Below, piece by piece: positions 48,150-58,251 of a stretch of DNA of 64,000 nt. The notes under the pieces are model-generated. The model was not told where the DNA came from. It was given only the letters and a program-made list of their open reading frames with translations, and made no database searches. The stretch comes from Omphalotus guepiniiformis (taxonomy: Eukaryota; Basidiomycota; Agaricomycetes; Agaricales; Omphalotaceae): positions 868,001-932,000 of the forward strand of contig JAQOOI010000063.1 in NCBI GenBank assembly GCA_028554645.1. Reading direction: 5' to 3'. Positions within the stretch are counted from its first letter, which is position 1, and each line of letters opens with the position of its first letter. The position numbers and the translations under genes are program-made.

Positions 48150-51100
48150 TCAATTAACGAATAAAGCAAGCGACAGGTCCCACCTTTGTTCTGATTGTAA
48201 TGCAGGGAAAGAAGCCTTCAACAAGCTCCCGTTTTGTTTACCCAGGCCTAGTTTATTCAACACATCTCGTACGTCGCCCGATCCGGAGGGTACCGGTCCT
48301 TTTTTTGTTCGCATTCTAGAGCGGATGGGCCTATTGTCACTGCCCACAATCGAGGAAGCGTGATCCAGGGTAGAAATAGAAGAGGGTCTAGCTAGGGCGG
48401 GATTCGACATGCTACTCCGTCCTTCCAGAGCTTCTCGAAGGTCGGTGACACCTACGCCTCGAGTAGACCGAGCTAAGCTTTGTAGTGATATGTTTTCGAT
48501 ATGCATGAGACCAGGCGATATTTTGAGAAGAGGCGAAACACCATCTCCCCGGAGTGTTGCTTCAAATGCCGAAGGTCTTTCAACAGCTTCGAGTCGCTTT
48601 GTTAGTACACAGGTACAATTGATGATATATTTGACAAGCTTACAGTTCTCAAGAGCCGATTCAGCGGACCATTTGTTTGAGAATCGAGACACAAGACCTT
48701 GTTGGTCTAGGCCAGTAGCTTCTTGGATGCTTGAATTTGACACCACGGCCGAAAGGGCTGCCTCAGCTTCCACACCATCCCATGATGCCTCTTCACCGCC
48801 CGTTGACGAGAACATGATTGGTGTCTGAGGTGGTTGATATACACCCATCTCCATCGGGCGCAATTGAGGCAAAGTGATGAACGAAGGCATGGAAGCTAAC
48901 GCCTGGAAGAAAAAGAGTAAATATACTGTAGAAGTAATAAACCAACTCCTGTACCTTCTCGGCAAACTCCACTAGCTCTGTGACCTCCCACACCTTGCCT
49001 ATGGTTAACCAAACTCTGGCAATTATAGCTTTGACTGTCAGCATGCGAACCACCGTATCGGTCCCATCGCTGTCTACTGATTGGCAGGCTCTGTCTAGCG
49101 ACAGCAACATAGGTACACCAGTCATCAACCCGCGGACAGGAAATTGCTCGTGTACCGTGATAAGTATTTCCTGTATGTGAGCATAATCCGACAAGCATGC
49201 AGAAACGGCAGTGGATATTCGTGACGAACTTTCCAATAAGCGCAACGCCATGGATATTTTCCGCGATCGTCCAGTGTAATTGCTTCGTCGATCAGGCTCT
49301 TGCGAAGGGATATCTGGGATGCTGTGTTCTTCCCTAAGCGGCGTTGCAGGTTGAACAGTTACAGCAGGTAGGCCTTCACTCTTTGTAAACGAAGATGAGG
49401 AAGTCGAAGAGGGGTCCCTCGTGTTAAGCGAGCGTGTGGTGGCGAGTATATACAAGTAGGCATGAAGAGCGTGCAAGAACTTGACACCCAAGTCGCCAGC
49501 ATGTAGCACGGTCTGTATATCTACTGCTTGTGGCAAGGGTCCCTCTGCAAGACGCCGGACGCGTTTCACAATTTCAGCATCTGCGTTGTCCCCATGCTTC
49601 GGCATTTCTTGTGCGATGTAAAACATTAGCGTCTCCGCGTAGTCTGCTCGTATAGCATATTCTGAATCACAGAGAAGGCTAAGAGTATCGTGCCAAACAT
49701 CTGGTGAGACTCTGGTCCTTCTAGAGGGGCGTTCGAGAATTCCTGCGTCTTTGTTCGTGGACGGCGATGTCGAGCCATGAGCTGAAGTCAGCGATAAGGT
49801 GTCTCCGCCATTATCCAGTTTTCCGTCGTCTGCTGCATGAATCAAGCCCACAAGCCCCATCAATAGACAACGTATAGCTTGGGTTCGACTAGAGTCATAA
49901 GCCGGATTACTTCGGGGCAAGACGCCTTGCGTCTCGAGGACGGACGTCCTATTGATTATCTCTGCCTGAAAGTCGCGAAAAATGTTTCAAAAACAGTATA
50001 GAGCCCAGCAGACGAGGTACATACCGCGAGATCGTGTATTTGATCAGAATAATATACGTGCCGACCCAAGGACGATATACATTTAATTAGGGCAGGAAGG
50101 AGAGGGTCGTTGGGATCAATGGAGATTCTTCTGACAAGAAGTGCCATGAGATTGGACATGATATCTGATGTAGACAGATTGACCAAGGGAACCGGTGAAT
50201 TGAACACTGTCGCCACCATGGCTGTCAAGGCTTGATGCAATTCGGTGGTTTCCGGGGCATCTTGACAATCTGAGAGACGCTCAACGAGCCACGTCGGGAC
50301 TGCATATCGATACTGGTACTGAGTCCACTCTGCGGCTTTCTGACTGAACCAGCAGCAATGACTTAGATGTCTCCACCCTTGCACTTCGTCTAAACCATCA
50401 AACGACGATTGCATGATGTAACCAAGTTGAGAGCCGTTGACGTGTTCAAGTAAGGAATAAAGGGCTCGCAAGGCTGCGCTCGACACGTCAGACGCAGTTG
50501 GGCCGTTCTCTCCATCAATATGCACGTGAATGGATGCGGCGCGTCTCTCCATTACGGGTCGCGTCCGAAACTCAGCTAAATAGGGTGATATTGGCGCATT
50601 TCTCACCCCTTCAGCTCTGTGATACGTCAGTAATGGAAAAATCGCGAAAACCAAGTACATACTGCTGCTGTAATACGTTGAGATTAGACTCCAAGATAGT
50701 CAATATGATTGGTCGCATGATGATGGACACTTGAGCTCGGAATTGCACAAAATCGTTATACAAAGCTTCCGAGTTGAGAGCATTAGTTAATGCTGCAAAG
50801 CCAATCAACCGCGTACTGTATCTAGCGTGAGCAGGGTAGACTCCTGCATTGCAAGCACACGACTGACCGATTTCTATTTTCAGCATCTTTTGCGGTCGAA
50901 GAACCAAGAGAAGCCAGTCGGCGCAGGGTAGATAGGTAATTTTTTGTCAAATCACTGTCGGTGCCAATGAGATGACCGTCAGTGAAGGTTGTCCAAGCAG
51001 TGAGCTGCGGGTAATTAGCACGTCGAAATCTTGAAAAAAGGAGTCTGACGTACGACGCTGGCTGCTCTTGAGATCACTTCTAAATCGTTGGGAATTGTGC

Positions 51101-51555
51101 CAAGAGTAACTTCTACTGAGGCAATGAGAAATGGGGAAATGAGAGAAATGTCACGGCGACATTCTGTCGCAAGTGAACGAAGTATTGATAAAGTGATAAG
51201 GAGAGACCTGGGGGATTGACATGACATGACATGAGCATCAAAGGCAATGTCTAGAGAAACCTCTTACGCGCGTATACGAGTGTTGCCATTACGAGCTTTG
51301 CGACACTCTGTACGAACTCGCTTCTCCAACTCATTGCCTAATTTGGCTAACTTCTCGGGATGATTTGAGCTGGGATATAGGTATCATTGTATGTTAACTT
51401 GTGAGATGCGTGAATCTAACTCACGCATAGTAAGTCAGACGACTAAGCTCTTGGGAATTTGGAGAATAATCTGGGCCACATGTCAGAAGAGCGGCAGCGG
51501 GAGGATAGCAAGAATTGAGGAGTTGGACGTGGTTTGGAGTGAATATAAAATTCAT
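48150..51555 (-). CDS. EFR3: Efr3-type plasma-membrane scaffold for phosphatidylinositol 4-kinase
   Basis: The start (ATG 51555, MNFIFTPNHVQLLNSCYPP, then PDYSPNSQELSRLTYYA) matches fungal Efr3 N-termini. The body is an all-helical HEAT-like repeat (SLLITLSILRSLATECRRDI, RSLPCSRYSTRLIGFAALT-like text near 50800, ISIDPNDPLLPALIKCISSL, ILITVHEQFPVRGLMTGVPM). The C-terminal region is Ser-rich (RGVGVTDLREALEGRSSMSN, then GDVRDVLNKLGLGKQNGSLL). In yeast Efr3 is palmitoylated at the cell cortex and with Ypp1 recruits the kinase Stt4 to make PI4P. A Cys-containing stretch near residue 150 could be a lipid site, but that is inference. The listed stop (48150) follows a short basic-poor tail; a last intron could change the final 10-15 residues. 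Confidence 0.9.
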
Positions 51556-52000
51556 AACTTGTCGGTATAGAAAGCTATAATGTAGTAGAGAAGAAAGAGA
51601 GCAATTATCAGACCTTAGCGTTGGCTGTCCGACTTGAGACGCTTCAGATTGTGACGCAGTAATGACCCGTGGGAATTATTTGTGCCTGCCTATATAAAGA
51701 ACGTAGGCGTGTAATTTTAATTTTAACTTGCTTTCTTCGCTCTTCCATCATGGTGTCGAGCAGGTGCCGAGGTAAGCTTTTTTCTATATATATATTTTTT
51801 TCTTGTGATGCTTTTTGCTGTGCACCAGACCAAGTGCATCTTTTGGTGCACCTCGACGATACTTACCCTGGCACCCTAATACGCTAAGGGTTGCCCTGAA
51901 TTTTTTTCTTTGCTGTATCCTGTTATCTGATTCAATGTGCTAACTTGTCTTCCTACAGGCTTTCTTACAATATGTACTGTACTCCGCTTGTATTTGATCA
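51556..52000. other. Intergenic region with an inverted repeat
   Basis: No supported gene. An inverted repeat GTGCACCA / TGGTGCAC (51820-51827 and 51844-51851, 16-base loop) and several T-runs are present between EFR3 and the epimerase gene. It is probably promoter for EFR3 on one side and 3' region of the epimerase on the other. Confidence 0.6.
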
Positions 52001-53591
52001 TCACTGTAACACGGAAAATTTATATGTGGATTCCCATATGTATGGCTCATCAGGACCATAAATCTGATTTATGCCGAATTCAGGATTGTTAATAGCGTCA
52101 ATGTAAGATTCTTGTTCAATGGCCACGCAAGAATGATCGGTGTAATTGGCTACTGGACCACCTTGGTCTACTTTTCTCGGGACGGGGAGAGCAACGTTGC
52201 AGGTGTACATCTGGTCCAGTACGTTCAGTACATGATTTTCGTCTTGTTTTTGGCTTACCTGAACCGCAGGTTGATTTGTGAAAACGTCCAACCTGCAGAA
52301 GCACCATAAAAAGAGTGCCAATTCGGATGACTCCCCACTCACTTGATACCAGAGTTGACACTCCAGATGGAAAACGCAGGCTTCTCCCCGTCATCTTGGT
52401 CGTAAATCCAGCAGTTATCGAACCCAACGCAACCTGCTCGGAGACCATTCAATTCAATACCAAGCCAGCCGGTTATATGCTTACCCGTCCCGCAATATTG
52501 GGCCCCTGCTGTAGCATTAATGCTGTCGCCAATGGATTTTGCGATACGGAAATCTAGGGGAGTTCCTTCAACGCTGTCAAGTTCTCCAGTCGGGATTAGT
52601 TCTCCGTCCGTGGCAACAAATCGTGATGCGTTGAAGTGAGCATAATGGCCGTTGAGGTCCTCCGTCTCCTGGTATGCCTCTAGGTTCCAGAAATGGTGGC
52701 AACTGAGCATGATCGGTGTCTTCTCAGTAGCGAAAGAGCGGATGCTTATTTTCCAAGTTGAATCGTTCTCAAGGGAATATGTGACTGTCGTAAAGACACT
52801 TCCAGGGAATCCTTGATCGCCATCCGGGTCAAGCAAATCGAAAGTCACTGAATTTTCGCATGTCTTCGTGATGGTCCAAACACGGCTGTTGTAGCCGTCT
52901 GCCCCTCCATGCAAGGTAGCTGTCCCTGGATCATCTCTCAGCTGCGTGTTCGCCTATATAAAGTATGTCCTCATATACCATTGTTCGTATTTTCAGATAT
53001 CTGGTATCTTTCGCCCGGCCCTGATGCGTCCTTGGAGATTGGGATGGTGAAAGTGCCGTTTCGAATCCTATTAGCGTATCTGAAAAGAGTTTTAGTATCA
53101 GCAAAAAAAAAAAAAAAAGGCGTCACGACACATACCTTCCTACAATTGGTCCAAAATAAGCGAGTGCTGCAAGTTCAGTCGAGTACACTGTCTGGGGTTT
53201 CGCACAGTTATTCCTCGAGCTAGATCATTGAATAGTTTGGACGCGTACCAGGTTGTCAAAGCCAAGTATGATGTCTCGGAAGGTTCCGTTCTGGTTCGGT
53301 TTTTTCGTGGGCTTCACTATTTGCATGGATGTTTCAAAGCTTACCCTGTCTTTCACCCAAAAATTAGTGACCGCCGCGCCAATGTTGATGAATCGTGCAT
53401 GTGCGGAGCCGTCTGGTGCGCTGATGTTAACGGCCTTGACGGTCTACGTACATGTAGGGGAGTTTCTGAGCAAATCTGTACAGACAAAAGGGTAAACTCA
53501 CTGCTTCAGACGTGTTTCTTGCCAGTAGAGTTGTTCCAGAGCTGCATAATGCGAGATACAAGAGGTAAAGCGACGCGAGCAGCGATCTCAT
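52001..53591 (-). CDS. Secreted aldose 1-epimerase-like protein (galactose mutarotase fold)
   Basis: The start at ATG 53591 gives a signal peptide (MRSLLASLYLLYLALCSS). The epimerase fold follows: SAPDGSAHARFINIGAAVTN, FRDIILGFDNL, YFGPIVGRYANRIRNGTFTI, then across an intron TLHGGADGYNSRVWTI (the HGG of the active site), PIMLSCHHFWNLEAYQ with NGHYAHFNASRFVA, a proposed base in the PTGELDSVEGTPLDF region, and SGIKLDVFTNQPAVQ, where an acidic catalytic residue is usual. The enzyme interconverts alpha and beta anomers of hexoses. Secreted fungal members often act on oligosaccharides in plant material. At least seven introns, one carrying a 16-base A-run (53103-53118). Stop TGA 52001-52003. Confidence in the fold is high, in the exact substrate low. 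Confidence 0.88.
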
Positions 53592-53945
53592 TCTTCAACT
53601 AAATGTGAGGGATGATGTCCATCTCCACTTCATGTGCAATTTATACACTCAATAAGTTGAGTCTGAAGTTTACGGAACTACGTTAAATTATTGGCAGCTG
53701 ACCAAGGTTGCTTGCTCGATGATGGCGGAGCGGTCCGTATACATGATGAAAAGAGAGCCATTCTACACCATGTCGTTGATGGGAAATCGTACGTGACCGG
53801 AGGACTTTGACTACAGTATGAATTTGCCAAACACTGGATCTGTCCACGGGATAACATGACCGACCGTGCGGGCACAGTGTGACAGGCTGAGTTGCGTTAG
53901 GTCAGTTCATGAGCGTACAATTGAATGTCAATTACATATATTATA

Positions 53946-53953
53946 CATTCGGC
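53946..53953. repeat. Left copy of 8-bp target duplication (cattcggc)
   Basis: This direct repeat abuts the left end of the inverted-repeat element and is identical to 54973-54980 on the other side. Two exact copies with this spacing are unlikely by chance. Confidence 0.6.
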
Positions 53954-54972
53954 TATGGTTGGCGGGAAGTCCACGGCAGGATTTTGCATTCGTCCTTCGG
54001 TTCAGCTCAGTTCGCAGATTACATATAGCGTGCCTTCATCCGGCTTCTACATGATTCAGGTCGAAATAGGCTCCGTGAGTCCGGATTATTCAATATTCGT
54101 CAAATTTAGTGTACTCCCTTGCTGAATATCTAGCACCAAGCGAAGGATATATCCTCCAGTTTTGCATGAAGTGAAAATCTACCCTCAGGCAAGTAAATAT
54201 ACAAGAAACTGCCAGCTTTCTATATGTAGCTGAGCCTTCAAAGTTCAGGTGTCTGCGGTCGGGCCGGGATGTGCGCCGAAGATCACTTATGTAATCTCTG
54301 CTCCGCGCACTTCCGGCAGAGCCCTCCACTCTTAGCCTTGGGCAAGATCAAGAAAACAACCGCTCATTGACATCTTTCTCTTCCAGCTCACATGCACGAT
54401 CTCCAGTCGAGAGGTGGTACTTATAAGGAAGTTGTACTAAGTGTTTATTATCTATGTATCTGCCTCTATTACGTAATACGGACAAAGTGTTCCTGCGAAG
54501 CCCATCGCCGACTGTGCCGGTGAGCGTACCTTACTGCGTACCTCCGTTCAAGGCCCTCCGCAACCTCCGGAGTCCGCAGGCGCTCTGTGCTATTCCACCG
54601 GAAGCCTCTTCGCATGTATCGCTAATATTTACCCTCTTTTATTTCTGATTTACCTTCCACAGGCTCCCTTGTTATACAGGTCTTGAACCTCAATGCCTTT
54701 TATGCAACTCACTGAGCTGTATCTACCATGTCTCTTCATTGTACACGGTCTGTCTTATAACAGCGTATATTTAATCGTTACGAGGGGCAGAGTCTTTAAC
54801 AATGTATCAAATAAAGTCAATGTATCAAATAAAGTAAGTACCTACCGGCGCTGTAGAGTTATTATCCATTTCGCTGGACACATCATTAGCTGGTAGGCTG
54901 CACGTGCCAACTGAACCGAACGACGAAGCGAGGATGCAAATGCAAATCCTGCCGTGGACTTCCCGCCAACGT
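53954..54972. mobile_element. Non-autonomous DNA element, hAT-like, with inverted ends and 8-bp target duplication
   Basis: 27 bases at 53958-53984 (starting gttggcgggaagtcc) are the exact reverse complement of 54944-54970, and weaker pairing extends inward to about 54010 and 54915. The element is bounded by identical direct repeats cattcggc at 53946-53953 and 54973-54980, the size expected for hAT transposon target duplications. The 1,019-bp interior has no transposase-like frame, so it could only move with enzyme supplied elsewhere. The terminal three or four bases of the two ends differ (tatg versus ac), which suggests some decay. An 18-bp tandem duplication lies inside at 54800-54835. Confidence 0.65.
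54800..54835. repeat. Tandem duplication of an 18-bp unit
   Basis: Two exact copies of an 18-base unit (caatgtatcaaataaagt) lie head to tail at 54800-54817 and 54818-54835 inside the inverted-repeat element. No protein frame crosses it convincingly. Confidence 0.8.
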
Positions 54973-54980
54973 CATTCGGC
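54973..54980. repeat. Right copy of 8-bp target duplication (cattcggc)
   Basis: It matches 53946-53953 exactly and abuts the right end of the inverted-repeat element. Confidence 0.6.
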
Positions 54981-55051
54981 ACGCCAGTGCGTATGTTATA
55001 TATTCATCTTTCCCGCCGCACGTTTGGTGTGCGATCAATAAGAGTGCAGCT

Positions 55052-55931
55052 CTATCGCTTCCGCTTCATGAACGAGTCCAATGTGCCATTGTTCTTGAGA
55101 ATCGAATAATCTCGTTCAGATTTTCTCTTGCCCTGTTTGATACTGTCGAATACCCATTCGGGCTTGACAATGTGTACAGGAGTTCGTGACTTGGTAGTGA
55201 GGTGCTTATGAGTCTTGGATCCGCTCAGAGTTTGAGACGTCAAAATATGGGTAGCACCGGACGCAGTACGGCTATAGATAACGTGAAATCAGTAATCCGA
55301 GGCTAAAGGCATTTAAGTAAAGGGACTCAGGTATGCCCGACGAGACATACAGCATCTGACCGCCTGCAAGAGTGATGGTGCGTTTCATCTCAAGATCCGT
55401 CGTGTCAGCGAGAAAGCCATCAATGTAGACTCTGACATTGCGAAGAACTTGACGCTGTTCTGATGATGTCTCCTTCTGCTCAAAGAGCTTTCGGTTGCGA
55501 TCGTCAAAATATGCACGTTGATTTCTCCGACCCTCAGATACTTGATGGCCTGAAGCCATCGAGACAATGTGTTCTAGAGTAATAGCAGTGAGATAAATCA
55601 ATGATGATAAGGGTCTCTGACCTACCCGTGCGACTGTAGATATCGGAATGCGTGATAGGATTGGCTTCATCTTTGAGAGTATTCAACAATAGCTTGGTGA
55701 CTGTAGATGAGGACGGATTTGTCTCGTCCTCGGGAAGAAGTTCCAAGAGACTACAAGTATCAGTTAGTGGTAAGTAGACTGTTAAATACTTGTTGAAACT
55801 AGACTGCTCTTCGTCGCCTTGCGTTCATCTTTCCCAGTAGCGTACGGCTTGAATCTTGTACTTCTAGCCTTCTTTGTGTCTTCCTGGCAGCCGCGTAATA
55901 GTGGTTTGGAACTGTGGAAGTATCTCTCCAT
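55052..55931 (-). CDS. Small single-BRCT-domain protein, REV1-like BRCT
   Basis: The protein (about 240 residues) starts at ATG 55931 with MERYFHSSKPLLRG, an aromatic-containing short start that could dock PCNA or another partner. A linker (LLELLPEDETNPSSSTVTKL, ITHSDIYSRTG) leads to a BRCT domain: VLRNVRVYIDGFLADTTDLE, the GGQML turn, GATHILTSQTLSGSKTHKHL and VHIVKPEWVFDSIKQGKRK. The fold resembles the Rev1 N-terminal BRCT, but there is no polymerase domain here and the gene ends with a short basic tail (LDSFMKRKR). Conserved BRCT proteins of this size exist in other basidiomycetes, by memory; the function is not known to me. Stop TAG 55052-55054. Introns at about 55747-55783, 55570-55625 and 55272-55345. 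Confidence 0.82.
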
Positions 55932-56048
55932 GCATAGAATATCGTATTTACAGAGAAAAGTTCATTGAAAGGAAAGGACATGCAACGTCGCGTAATGGAG
56001 AATAGTGGTTGGCAAGTCAGACGCGACATGCCATTGGCCAACACGTTA

Positions 56049-56064
56049 CACGTGACCGGTCACG
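56049..56064. promoter_or_regulatory. CACGTG E-box overlapping a 14-bp perfect palindrome
   Basis: CACGTG (56049-56054) overlaps the perfect palindrome CGTGACCGGTCACG (56051-56064), in the 176-bp promoter between the BRCT gene and folylpolyglutamate synthase. On the minus strand the E-box reads TCACGTG, the core bound in yeast by Cbf1 at methionine-pathway genes, among them genes related to the yeast MET7 (this enzyme). Function is inferred. Confidence 0.45.
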
Positions 56065-56107
56065 ATTTTGATCGGGGAGAGGGGAAAAGGACTGAAAAAC
56101 GTATCAA

Positions 56108-58139
56108 ATGCTGCAAATGATTAGGCTGATAGCTCCCGGTTCTTCTCTCTCTTGCCCTCTTTCTCTAAATTATCCTTCTCCTTTTCGTATTCTCTGTCGT
56201 AGGATGTCCTCAAGGAATTACACAGATGCTATCGACTGCTTAAATTCTTTGCAGTCCAATGCAGCGGTCTTGGATGCAGTTCGGGCTTCAGGTGGCCGTT
56301 TAAGCAATTTTGCTATACCGGAAATGTTGGAATATCTGGATAGAATAGGGTACAAGGTTAAGCTCTTTGCTCATGGATCTATTCCTGTCATTGACTTGAA
56401 AACTTAGCCAGAAGACTTGAATGCTCTCAAGGTCATTCACATTACTGGCACGAAGGGAAAGGGTTCGACGAGCGCGTTCGCAGATTCAATATTACGACAC
56501 ACGAGACCCGAGTGGAAAATTGGTGCGTTGTATCCCACATTCATCGGCGGTGTGAGCACTGACACGATATTCACAGGACTATATACTTCCCCACACCTGG
56601 TAGCTGTTCGCGAAAGGATTCGTATCAACGGCCGTCCGTTATCTGAAGACCTATTCACCAAATATTTCTTCGAGGTATGGGATAAACTGCATGCAAACGA
56701 CGCGGTAGGAACACGTCTTTACATCAGCGCATTTCTTTTTGTGACTTGAATTGCAGAGGAAGCTCGAAAGCACTCCGTTTATGCCGGGATACTTTCGTTT
56801 CATCACTTTGATGGCTTTCCACACCTTTTTGAGCCTGGGCGTCGACGCAACAGTTTTGGAAGTCGGCGTCGGGGGAACATATGATAGTACAAATATAGTT
56901 CCCGAACCAATTGTGACTGGTATTACCGCCCTCGGCATTGATCATGTCGGAGTTCTTGGAAAGACCTTGAAAGAAATTGCATGGCAGAAGGGTGGAATTT
57001 ATAAGGTAAGTGTCAGGATTAGTCTTTGATTGTTACAATTTTGAGCCAAAAGTTAGAAAGGGGTTCCTGCCTTTTCTGTGAAGCAGCCAGAGGAAGGTAT
57101 GGAGGTCTTGGAACAAAGAGCTCAAGAACTCCAGGTAAATATTTGCGAGTTTATTATATCAGTACTTTCGCTGAAGATGGGGAACAGGCGTCAGAATTCA
57201 TTGTCACCCCCGATCTACCTGAACTGGACAATATCAGATTGGGTATGAGGCACAACTTTGACGAACTTGGTCTTTCTCACCTGTTACGTTCTGTTTATAG
57301 GCTTAGCTGGCGCGCATCAAGTCGGCAATGCGACTCTGGCGGTAAATCTAGCTAAAGCATTTATACAGTCTCAAGACTCCGTCAAGTACGACAGACCTCT
57401 TCCCGAAACGTTCGTGGAAGGACTGGAGAACACGAAATGGCCGGGTCGTTGTCAGACTGTGCTAGATCCTCGGCACAGTAACACTACTTGGCATCTTGAT
57501 GGTGCTCATACCGTCGAGAGCTTGGACTGTTGTATACAATGGTTCGTCAGTCCAGGGCAAGGTTTGACTTTTGAATCTGGTTCTACACCGTGGGCTCTCT
57601 GCTTTGTCTATCTGGTCTTCTGCTGATTTATGCTCGCAGAAATTCAATATTTCGGGCTTTGATCTTCAACTGCGGGGGTGGCCGTTCGGGTGCTACGTTT
57701 CTGGATGCCGTCCACAAACGTGTCATAGCTCAACTGAAATTGCATGGCTCGTTGGAGGACGTTAGCACTTTTTTCCAGCATGTAATATTCTGCGCCAATG
57801 TGACTTACGCAGACGGTGCATTTAAAGGCGGTGAGTCTTACATTGATCCCGAAGATGATAGTCTAAAGTCTGTTTTAAGATCTGACCGCCGTTTCTATCC
57901 CGGAAGATGATCTTGCTCAACTCAGAACGCAACATCAACTTGCAGAATCTTGGTCGTCCCTCATGCCGTCGTTTCCAAAAGAAAATATTCATGTTTTACC
58001 ATCTATTGAACATGCTGTGCGTGTTGTCCACGATCTAGACACAAACAGTAATACACCCGTCCACGTTCTGGTCGCTGGCAGTCTACATCTTGTAGGAGGG
58101 GTCATAGAAGTTGCTGGTCTTTCTGACGTTGCCTTGTAG
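56108..58139 (+). CDS. Folylpolyglutamate synthase (MET7/FPGS)
   Basis: The enzyme adds glutamates to folates, holding them in the cell for one-carbon metabolism. It shows the Mur-ligase ATP loop HITGTKGKGSTSAFADSIL (residues about 110-130 after an intron), the YTSPHLVAVRERIRINGRPL motif, LEVGVGGTYDSTNIV with GIDHVGVLGKTLKEIAWQKG (a conserved FPGS block), HLDGAHTVESLDCCIQWFV, and a C-terminal domain with FKG, LAGSLHLVGGVIEVAG. Stop TAG 58137-58139. Two in-frame starts are likely used: 56108 adds about 32 residues, mostly non-acidic, like a mitochondrial leader, and an internal ATG at 56204 (MSSRNYTDAIDCLNSLQ) matches the usual cytosolic start. About seven introns. A few internal exon ends near 57030-57140 and 57560-57660 are approximate. 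Confidence 0.93.
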
Positions 58140-58251
58140 TGCTTTCATCATTGCTTTCATTACCTTCAACAGGTACAAACTAATCTAGACACTGCTATAA
58201 TTATTAGATAATGATATAGATCTCAATGTATGTAGCGAATATATCTCAGAC

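Larger units (their letters stand above)
53592..55051. other. Intergenic region mostly filled by an inverted-repeat element
   Basis: Between the epimerase start and the BRCT gene stop there is no supported gene. Positions 53954-54972 are a probable transposable element (separate entry). The flanks 53592-53953 and 54981-55051 are the epimerase promoter and BRCT-gene 3' region. Confidence 0.6.

Noticed and set aside
51720..51880. Possible small gene starting near 51750 with a GTAAGC donor
   Set aside because: No second exon with open frame or recognisable product was found.
53103..53118. 16-base A-run as a possible retrocopy tail
   Set aside because: It lies inside an intron of the epimerase gene, with no flanking duplication and no cDNA-like sequence next to it.
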